This document shows, piece after piece, positions 27,458-32,741 of a DNA stretch of 32,741 nucleotides. The stretch's first letter is position 1. Each line of letters opens with the position of its first letter. The notes under the pieces are model-generated. The model saw only the letters and a list, made by a program, of their open reading frames with translations. It was not told the origin of the DNA and did not search any database. Source of the stretch: Gluconacetobacter asukensis (GTDB lineage: Bacteria; Pseudomonadota; Alphaproteobacteria; Acetobacterales; Acetobacteraceae); the NCBI RefSeq assembly GCF_014174375.1, contig NZ_JABEQE010000026.1:1-32741 (forward strand). Reading direction: 5' to 3'. The position numbers and the translations under genes are program-made.

Positions 27458-29042
27458 CCCCGGCCTCCAGCGTGATGCTGTCGTCGAGGCGCCTCACCCG
27501 AAAGCCGCCGCAATCCAGCCATTCATTGGAAATCCGATCCTCGGCAACCGTCAGTTCGAAACGGCCCTCGAGCGCCTTGGCGAGCCGGGAGCCGCTATCC
27601 GCACCGACCCCTCCGGCGATCATCAGCCTGATCGCCTCGAAGGCGAGGAAGTCATCGATCGTCTCGATGCGCATCGAAGCGGCCGAGGCCACGCCGAACG
27701 GCGGCACTCGCCGCTCGAGAAAGCGACTCACCTGCGCGGGTGAAACGGCAAGCCGGGCAAGATATTCCCGTTCGAGCCGGCGCCTGAGTTCACGGATCGG
27801 ATCGAATGGCGGCAAGGCCAGATCGACATCGGAGACTGGGGCGCGCGAACCGCGCGGTTTCGCCAGCAGGTCGGGCGCGATCATCGGCACACGCGGTTCG
27901 ATCATCCCCCGGATATCGAGCGCGCTCGCACCGTTCGCAAGCATGTCGTCCAGAGCCTGAATCACATGCTCACTGCGCTGGAGGAAGCTGGTTCGGCGGC
28001 CCGCGTACCGGACGACGTTCCGAAGCCGCGTTTCCAGCCTCGACCGGTGCTGCTGGATTGCCTCGAACGATTCCTCGATCCGCTCGAACACGCGGCGTAT
28101 CCGGAACAGATCCTCCTGCACAAGGTCCCTGGCAGCCTGCCCGTCCGGCACCAGCCGGGCTTCGAGATACGCGTCTGCGACAGCAGCCAGATCGATCTGG
28201 GAATCCTCCAGCGCATCCAGCGCCGCCAGGATGGCACGGCGATGCCGATAGGGATGAGCCGTGGTCGCGATGGCGGTATAATCGCGCAGCAGAACGCGCT
28301 CGACGAAATCCTCGAAATAATGCCGCAGCCGATCGGCGAGCGTGTCCGAGGAGAGCACCTGCCGATCGACGTCGCGCAGCGCCGCCAGCACACTTCTCAG
28401 ATAGCGACCGAACCGGGCCGCATCTTGAGCGGCCTTGTTGAGGCCCAGGGCATTCTCGGCAGGTTTCTCACGCACCGCGCGGATCGCGTTCCTGACCTCG
28501 ATGACCAGGCCACCCAGTTGTTCGGCGCCTCCTTCCGTCAGGGAGCAGAGGAATTCGGCGAGGCGCATCGCGCCCGACGGCATCTCGACGGTCGTCTTCA
28601 GGCCATAGCTTGTCTCGTCCAGCCAACCGGTCTGGAGCATCCGATTATAGATGTGCCGGGACCGGCTGATCGCTGTTCCCGTCGCCTGATCGTCCACGCC
28701 AGCGACACGACGGCGCTTCACCCGTCTGCCGGTTCTCGCCACGAGCCGATCGAGATCGACGGCGGCTTCGTCTTCAGCCCAGAGTCCGGGATAACGCGTG
28801 AGGCAGTCAAAGATGACCCGGACGACTTCGGCCTCGGTCGGGAACAGGAGATCCGAGCGATAGAGTTCATTGTAAACCGTGAGAATCGCACGCTCATACA
28901 GCTGCCGGTTCCCACCGGAAAAGACCGTGAAGATATCCGGCCCAAGCTGAGCGAAGAGCTGCGGGCGCTGCCTATCCGGTGGAAAAAGCGCTGTAGAGCT
29001 TGCCAAGACTCCCCCCCCCACCAGAAAGATTGGTCGGGGCAT
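27447..29042 (-). CDS. jetA: Wadjet kleisin subunit JetA
   Basis: This is the first gene of the operon, 531 residues from the ATG at 29042. JetA is the kleisin-like subunit (MksF/MukF-type) that closes the JetC ring. The family-like start of the fold is FAQLGPDIFTVFSGGNRQLYER, about 30 residues in; downstream come predicted winged-helix and helical regions and a C-terminal wHTH. The frame also remains open upstream to a TTG at 29132, within the duplicated tRNA-flank repeat, so the N-terminus is uncertain. Other candidates are a TTG at 29006 preceded by a purine run. A run of nine G on the coding strand (29011-29019) sits between these candidate starts, and a one-base slip there would decide which starts are usable. 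Confidence 0.88.
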   Translation of the reverse strand: MPRPIFLVGGGVLASSTALFPPDRQRPQLFAQLGPDIFTVFSGGNRQLYERAILTVYNELYRSDLLFPTEAEVVRVIFDCLTRYPGLWAEDEAAVDLDRLVARTGRRVKRRRVAGVDDQATGTAISRSRHIYNRMLQTGWLDETSYGLKTTVEMPSGAMRLAEFLCSLTEGGAEQLGGLVIEVRNAIRAVREKPAENALGLNKAAQDAARFGRYLRSVLAALRDVDRQVLSSDTLADRLRHYFEDFVERVLLRDYTAIATTAHPYRHRRAILAALDALEDSQIDLAAVADAYLEARLVPDGQAARDLVQEDLFRIRRVFERIEESFEAIQQHRSRLETRLRNVVRYAGRRTSFLQRSEHVIQALDDMLANGASALDIRGMIEPRVPMIAPDLLAKPRGSRAPVSDVDLALPPFDPIRELRRRLEREYLARLAVSPAQVSRFLERRVPPFGVASAASMRIETIDDFLAFEAIRLMIAGGVGADSGSRLAKALEGRFELTVAEDRISNEWLDCGGFRVRRLDDSITLEAGDAA

Positions 29043-29082
29043 CCCAAGACGGTCAAGCGATTTCAACGAGTGAAGGCAATGT

Positions 29083-29199
29083 TCCAGCCTCGGCCCGACC
29101 GGGATCACCAGTGACCAGCGGGCCGACGACAAAAAACCCGCCTAGGATGTCTGGTTTTAATGTGTGATATCAATCACTTGAACAATGGTTGCGGGGGCA
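29083..29199. repeat. Left copy of 117-bp direct repeat (tRNA-fMet flank remnant)
   Basis: It matches 32529-32645 over 117 bases with no gaps and about 10 mismatches. The first 42 bases are identical; most differences fall in what is a terminator hairpin in the right copy (here 29131-29157, one arm no longer pairs). The end holds TGGTTGCGGGGGCA, the last 14 bases of the initiator tRNA (minus strand), after which similarity stops. This is the pattern of a displaced tRNA 3' end at a genomic-island attachment site. It lies 41 bases upstream of the jetA ATG. Confidence 0.75.
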
Positions 29200-29361
29200 C
29201 ACAAACACCGATTCCCACATTCACTTCACGTAGCGATATAATGAGCAACATCAATTTATTAATTCTTCAACTCACCACAGACGTTCGGCTTACCTCCACT
29301 GCCCCCGTCGAGGAAACGGCCACCCATAAGGCTACACGCTATCTGCATTCGGGTTACTCAT

Positions 29362-29580
29362 CTAAGTCGGAATATTGTTAGGCACATGCAGTACGCGCTA
29401 GCCATCAATATGATCCTCAGGCTCAAGATAGAACACGAGGCAAGGGTAATCTTTCACTCGATGTCCCCAACCAAGCAGGTCCCATTTATCATAGCCTGTC
29501 TGGTACTGCTGCAAAGGATGGTAGCAGACAAAGCGAAGAATGGCTTCGGCCGAATATCGGCACCGCACGGTGTCGATGCT
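29362..29580 (-). pseudogene. ParE/RelE-type toxin remnant with in-frame amber codon
   Basis: Reading the minus strand, the frame gives AEAILRFVCYHPLQQYQTGY, then GWGHRVKDYPCLVFYLEPED, then HIDG-stop-RVLHVPNNIPT-stop. ParE-type toxins commonly end in a pattern like FPHLVFYVE..DHIDVWRVLHGQRDIP, so the TAG at 29398-29400 replaces an expected Trp codon (TGG to TAG). The N-terminal part is not recognisable and no intact ParD is beside it. The 5' limit is approximate. The family call rests on the C-terminal pattern recalled from the family, not on a search. Confidence 0.45.
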
Positions 29581-29707
29581 CGAAAAGCACGGGGGCAGCA
29601 TTCTATTGGTCGTCTCGATGGAAGAATATGAACAGCTTTCCGCGCAGCCTGGGTACGCGGACAAAGGGGAAACTGAGACCAAGAGGACGTCGAGAGGTGG
29701 CGAATGA
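29540..29707 (+). CDS. Short Phd-like antitoxin ORF, probably a remnant
   Basis: This is a 55-residue frame from ATG 29540 to TGA 29707. The part KHGGSILLVVSMEEYEQLSA resembles the Phd/YefM pattern 'HG.....LLS.EEYERL', and the N-terminus begins MASAEYRHR. It is shorter than a normal Phd (about 75-90 residues), and the DNA-binding half looks incomplete. An ATGA overlap leads into a 25-codon frame that stops at once, with no toxin following. It overlaps the ParE-like remnant on the other strand, so at most one of the two readings can be ancestral coding sequence in the overlap. The rest of the 29200-29777 gap shows nothing else convincing; a frame at 29160-29381 has no recognisable features. 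Confidence 0.25.
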   Translation: MASAEYRHRTVSMLEKHGGSILLVVSMEEYEQLSAQPGYADKGETETKRTSRGGE

Positions 29708-29777
29708 AGCGTTTGTGCGCATTAAGATACACTTGGTCTTTGAATGTGTCATCGCCTTTGGCATCAAACGACCGTAA

Positions 29778-31151
29778 ATGAGGAGTAAGCGTGAGACAGG
29801 GCGATTGGGCATGAGGGATAGGCGATTAAATCGTAGCAAATTCAACGAAATATCGGGAGCCTCCCCGTGCCCCTGCGGCAAGGGGAAACACTACCGTTCT
29901 TGCTGTCAAAAGCGTGGAATCCTGTGGAAAACTGATTCCAAAGGCAAAGTGTACATGGAGCGGCGCCTCAACCAAGACGCAGCCAGCCTCATAGCGGACC
30001 TCAACAAGGAGTTCGTAACTACTTTCGGTCGCAAACCTCGATCAGGAGATCGGCTGTTTCAGCTTTCAGATAGATACGTGAGGCGGGCAACGCTGCGCGC
30101 AATGCGTGAGGCTAAAATACCCCTGCCTCTCATATATGCCTATGTAAAGACGGGACTCATAGTTACAGACCGAAAAAAGCTTACCGGCCGCGATCAGGAA
30201 CTCTGGGACGCTGCGGTTAAGGAATACTATGATATTTGTGACATCGAAGGAGAATGTGAACCTGACCCCGAGGGCGCGTTGGAGGACATTCTAAGCGCGC
30301 AGCTGCGCAGAAATCATACCATCGGTGGCAGCTTCATTGAGCGTCATTACAATAACTATAAAGCAAGACCAGGTAGCTCACGAGACGTAGAAACCGTAGC
30401 TGGGTTCATGGTTTCCAATTTTGTTCGGGGCTTACTATCTATCTCTGTGCTCGTTCAGGGGGAGGCTGCCTACGATGCGTATAACATCTGTCGCTCAATG
30501 CTAGAAAATTATCTAGCTCTCGCCTACATGTACAGATCATCCGGCCCGCGTCCGTTTATGGCGCAGTTAGGCATTCTACTCGGAACCCATCGCTACAATG
30601 TTACGAAGAAAGGACAAGAAAATCAATCTCGGATTGTGGAAATCGCCACTGGCTCAACGACGGCGATGCCATCCCGCTGGGAAATGTCGCGGGCATTGGG
30701 AAGCTTGCACGAGATGCTTTATACGACCCTCTATCGAGATCTTTCTTCTATATGCCATCCAGATATAACAGGAATCCAGACGATACTATCGGACACTGGG
30801 TATGATTTTCTCAATCCCGTCAGCTCAATAGACGTACTGTCTACTACCCACTTCCTAAGTCTTCTACTGTTCTCTCTTCTCGCTGAAGTTAGCCCGTGCA
30901 CGAAGGTGGCTCGATCCGATCTGAGGGCAGCGGCTTGCCGTTCCTTCTTTGAATTGTCCCACTTGCGGAAGATAGTGACGCCAGCGCATGAACTAACGTT
31001 TCCGCCGGTGTTCTCGACGTTCCTCGACGACTTCTCTAGTCGCGATGCCCACTTCAAGCTGATAGCAGAATCAGTAACCGAGAGGTCATGTACAACGACG
31101 AGTGCAATCTCTAGGTCCGATCGACATTCAGGCCATCCAGATCATGGCTGA
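29778..31151 (+). CDS. SEC-C motif protein with HEPN/DUF5677-like body, 3' end disrupted by IS
   Basis: The protein has 457 residues as it stands. Residues 31-43 (CPCGKGKHYRSCC) are a SEC-C zinc-binding motif. The body is mixed helical, with YDAYNICRSMLENYLALAYM and TLYRDLSSICHPDITGI reminiscent of DUF5677/HEPN-like proteins found in defence islands. I cannot confirm the family by eye. Base composition is much lower in GC than the surrounding chromosome, implying transfer. The last residues (about RSDRHSGHPDHG) are antisense to the end of an IS5-family transposase remnant, so the native C-terminus has been replaced. The start could also be the ATG 33 bases on. No ribosome site stands out. The function is unknown; it is a candidate defence gene only by composition, fold resemblance and location. 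Confidence 0.6.
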   Translation: MRSKRETGRLGMRDRRLNRSKFNEISGASPCPCGKGKHYRSCCQKRGILWKTDSKGKVYMERRLNQDAASLIADLNKEFVTTFGRKPRSGDRLFQLSDRYVRRATLRAMREAKIPLPLIYAYVKTGLIVTDRKKLTGRDQELWDAAVKEYYDICDIEGECEPDPEGALEDILSAQLRRNHTIGGSFIERHYNNYKARPGSSRDVETVAGFMVSNFVRGLLSISVLVQGEAAYDAYNICRSMLENYLALAYMYRSSGPRPFMAQLGILLGTHRYNVTKKGQENQSRIVEIATGSTTAMPSRWEMSRALGSLHEMLYTTLYRDLSSICHPDITGIQTILSDTGYDFLNPVSSIDVLSTTHFLSLLLFSLLAEVSPCTKVARSDLRAAACRSFFELSHLRKIVTPAHELTFPPVFSTFLDDFSSRDAHFKLIAESVTERSCTTTSAISRSDRHSGHPDHG

Positions 31152-31321
31152 GGCGAGGTGAACGAAGCCTGTGAAATGGATGGTGCGTCGATCATATCGG
31201 GTGGCGAAGCGTCGGAAGTGTCTGAGGTGGCTGAGGTGGCTGAAGCACCGCTCGATACGATTGCGCAGCCTGTAAGCGATGGCATCATAGGAAATAATAA
31301 TCTTACTAGTCGGATTGCAAG
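31128..31321 (-). pseudogene. IS5-family transposase C-terminal fragment
   Basis: The minus-strand reading YDAIAYRLRNRIERCF, then FRRFATRYDRRTIHFTGFVHLASAMIW followed by a stop, is the conserved C-terminal end of IS5-group transposases (the RNxIERxF..L...RxxATRYD region with the catalytic Glu). The N-terminal majority is missing: the right side is cut by the IS3 element at 31322. An in-frame 9-bp tandem duplication (31224-31241) adds three residues (Leu-Ser-His). It cannot encode an active transposase. Confidence 0.8.
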
Positions 31322-31381
31322 TGACCTTGCCCCCTGAAATGCCCACGATTTGAAGTAAGGTCTGTCCATTGGAGACGGACG

Positions 31382-31648
31382 ATGAAGAAAGCGCGTTTCA
31401 CACAGGACCAGATCATCGGGATCCTGAAGGAGCATCAGGCGGGCGCCACGGCTGGGGATCTGTGCCGCAGGCACGGGATCAGCGATGCGACCTTTTACAC
31501 GTGGCGATCGAAATATGGCGGGATGGAGGTGTCGGACGCGCGGCGGCTCAAGGCTCTTGAAGAGGAGAACGCGAAGCTGAAGCGGCTCCTGGCGGAGAGC
31601 GTGATGGACGTCTCGACGCTGAAGGACCTGCTGGCAAAAAACTCGTGA
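31382..31648 (+). CDS. IS3-family transposase OrfA
   Basis: The protein has 88 residues. The N-terminal helix-turn-helix ([20 protein letters not shown], then [20 protein letters not shown]) recognises the IS ends. A leucine-zipper-like heptad segment ([17 protein letters not shown]) follows for multimerisation. The ATG at 31382 is preceded by GGAGACGGACG, a usable ribosome site. The frame ends at TGA 31646-31648, overlapping OrfB by 4 bases. Confidence 0.9.
   Translation: MKKARFTQDQIIGILKEHQAGATAGDLCRRHGISDATFYTWRSKYGGMEVSDARRLKALEEENAKLKRLLAESVMDVSTLKDLLAKNS
31636..31642 (+). promoter_or_regulatory. Programmed -1 frameshift slippery site
   Basis: The heptamer A-AAA-AAC is in the zero frame of OrfA (codons GCA AAA AAC TCG TGA). 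It matches the X-XXY-YYZ rule, and slipping back one base enters the OrfB frame (AAA AAA CTC GTG ACG). This would give the OrfAB fusion transposase usual for IS3 elements. Confidence 0.75.
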
Positions 31649-32499
31649 CGCCCGGTTTGCGGCGGGACGCCGTGACCTGGGCGATGACCGAACGGGATTA
31701 CTCGCAGCGGCGGGCTTGTCGACTGATCGGCATGGACCCGAAGACGTGGCGCTATGCGTCACGCCGCCCGGATGATGCCGAGGCGCGCGGTCGGCTGCGC
31801 GACCTTGCGGGCGAACGACGCCGGTTCGGCTATCGGCGCCTGCACATCCTCCTGGAGCGCGAGGGAGTGACCATGAACCACAAGAAGCTATTCCGGCTGT
31901 ATCGCGAGGAAGGGCTATCGGTCCGCAAGCGTGGCGGTCGCAAACGGGCGATAGGCACGCGCTCGCCGATGATGCTGCCCGACGGGCCGAACCAGCGCTG
32001 GAGCCTGGATTTCGTCTCGGACGCGCTGAACAACGGACGGCGGTTCCGCGTGTTGACGGTGGTGGACGACTACACGCGCGAGTGTCTGGCACTGGTGGCG
32101 GATACGTCGTTGTCAGGCGAACGGCTCGGCCGCGAACTCGACCGGATCGGGGAACATCGCGGCTGGCCACTGATGATCGTCAGTAATAATGGCACCGAGA
32201 TGACCTCGAACGCGATCCTGGCCTGGCAGGAAAAGCGGTCGGTGCTGTGGCATTATATCGCACCGGGCAAGCCGCAGCAGAACGGGTTCGTCGAGAGCTT
32301 CAACGGCCGGTTCCGTGACGAATGCCTCAACGAGCATCTGTTCCGCAACCTCGCCCACGCCCGCTCGGTCATCGAGGACTGGCGGCCCGACTACAACGCC
32401 GTCAGGCCCCACGCCAGCCTCAACGGTTTGACACCCGAGGCTTTCGCTCAATACGCCGGCAAGGCATACAACAACCCACAGACCCTCACTCAGAACTGA
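31645..32499 (+). CDS. IS3-family transposase OrfB (DDE domain; second catalytic Asp is Asn)
   Basis: This is a 284-residue frame, expressed by frameshift from OrfA or from GTG 31645. The retroviral-type integrase core is readable: Asp122 in RWSLDFVSD, then SNNGTEMTS where the family has S-D-N-G-T-E, and Glu217 in [15 protein letters not shown]. The residue at the second Asp position is Asn181 (AAT, 32185-32187), and its 35-residue spacing to Glu217 fits DD(35)E exactly. A single GAT-to-AAT change would explain it and is expected to block catalysis. The remaining family motifs (HTH_21-like region at residues ~48-90, and the C-terminal [14 protein letters not shown]) are intact. Confidence 0.9.
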   Translation: MTPGLRRDAVTWAMTERDYSQRRACRLIGMDPKTWRYASRRPDDAEARGRLRDLAGERRRFGYRRLHILLEREGVTMNHKKLFRLYREEGLSVRKRGGRKRAIGTRSPMMLPDGPNQRWSLDFVSDALNNGRRFRVLTVVDDYTRECLALVADTSLSGERLGRELDRIGEHRGWPLMIVSNNGTEMTSNAILAWQEKRSVLWHYIAPGKPQQNGFVESFNGRFRDECLNEHLFRNLAHARSVIEDWRPDYNAVRPHASLNGLTPEAFAQYAGKAYNNPQTLTQN

Positions 32500-32528
32500 G
32501 GGCACGTTGGGGGCAGGGTCAAGGGTCA

Positions 32529-32631
32529 TCCAGCCTCGGCCCGACCGGGATCACCAGTGACCAGCGGGCCGGCAACAAAAAAACCGCCTTGTGGGGCGGG
32601 TTTTAATGTGTGATATCAATCACTTGAACCA

Positions 32632-32645
<14 letters not shown>
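32529..32645. repeat. Right copy of 117-bp direct repeat (tRNA-fMet 3' end and flank)
   Basis: This copy is contiguous with the intact initiator tRNA gene and includes its last 14 bases, its downstream spacer and a working-looking terminator. It pairs with 29083-29199. The left boundary coincides, within 7 bases, with the right end of the IS3 element, so the original duplication may have reached further left. A TGTGA-N6-TCACT stretch lies between the tRNA and the terminator in both copies. Confidence 0.75.
32577..32603 (-). terminator. Rho-independent terminator of tRNA-fMet
   Basis: On the minus strand CCGCC (32599-32595), a 6-base loop and GGCGG (32588-32584) are followed by seven T (32583-32577). 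It lies about 30 bases downstream of the tRNA 3' end. Confidence 0.75.
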
Positions 32646-32708
<63 letters not shown>

Positions 32709-32741
32709 GTGGTGTTGGGTAGACTGGAAGACCTGGCGGCG

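Larger units (their letters stand above)
31322..32521 (+). mobile_element. IS3-family insertion sequence, 1.2 kb
   Basis: The terminal inverted repeats are TGACCTTGCCCCC at the left end (31322-31334) and TGACCCTGCCCCC at the right end, read on the minus strand (32521-32509), with one mismatch. They enclose two overlapping frames with the layout of the IS407-like group of IS3. The outer TGA ends and the roughly 1200-base length fit. No 3-4 base target duplication is visible: the left flank ends CAAG and the right flank begins AGGG. The right terminal AGGGTCA is repeated in tandem (32515-32528), so the right end could be placed 7 bases further on, touching the 117-bp repeat. The insertion truncates an IS5 remnant. 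Confidence 0.85.

Noticed and set aside
29160-29381. 73-codon plus-strand frame starting in the repeat
   Set aside because: It starts inside the duplicated tRNA flank, has no ribosome site and no recognisable features.
32609-32624. CRP-like TGTGA-N6-TCACT site (also at 29163-29178)
   Set aside because: In the right copy it lies between the tRNA 3' end and its terminator, not in a promoter. The left copy is inherited by duplication. The resemblance is probably incidental.

Overview
The window is a GC-rich bacterial chromosome segment. The gene content (panC, the transglutaminase/circularly permuted ATP-grasp/alpha-E cluster, a long Lhr helicase) and the A/T-rich hairpin repeats between GC-rich genes suggest an alphaproteobacterium, perhaps an Acetobacteraceae (Gluconacetobacter/Komagataeibacter-like). 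That placement is inference from style and gene content; no 16S gene is present.

Layout. (1) 131-1391: panC on the minus strand, an intergenic 20-bp perfect palindrome, and a 46-residue lipoprotein gene on the plus strand. (2) 1399-5954, minus strand: a transglutaminase-like protein, a fused circularly permuted ATP-grasp/alpha-E protein and a zinc-ribbon metallopeptidase. (3) 6020-8170: a lower-GC block with a glutathione S-transferase and a stand-alone argC, bounded on both sides by strong hairpin repeats. It looks like an insertion that splits the surrounding cluster. (4) 8172-17161: a transglutaminase/DUF2126 protein (minus), then a divergent four-gene operon with ATG/GTG-TGA overlaps: ATP-grasp, alpha-E, aldehyde dehydrogenase and a DAO-family amine/amino-acid oxidase. 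Regions 2 and 4 together read as a peptide/amide ligation and hydrolysis system coupled to amine oxidation. Its substrate is unknown, and the logic resembles the Puu (gamma-glutamyl-putrescine) pathway. (5) 17149-17268: a stack of three A/T-rich inverted repeats. (6) 17321-22114: a full-length Lhr-type helicase. (7) 22195-29042, minus strand: a complete Wadjet anti-plasmid operon jetA-jetB-jetC-jetD, convergent with lhr.

(8) 29083-32708 is a mobile-DNA region. A 117-bp direct repeat (about 91% identical, 107/117 by eye) flanks about 3.3 kb. The right copy is the 3' end and downstream terminator of an intact initiator tRNA gene. The left copy keeps only 14 bases of the tRNA and has lost its terminator hairpin, and it lies directly upstream of jetA. 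Between the copies are remnants of toxin-antitoxin genes (a ParE-like gene with an amber codon where a Trp is expected), a SEC-C-motif protein with a HEPN/DUF5677-like body whose C-terminus runs into an IS5-family remnant, and a 1.2-kb IS3-family element. That element's transposase has Asn where the second catalytic Asp should be. No integrase gene is visible.

The clearest defence system is Wadjet. The least understood and arguably most interesting unit is the duplicated ATP-grasp/alpha-E/transglutaminase cluster with its coupled oxidase and dehydrogenase.
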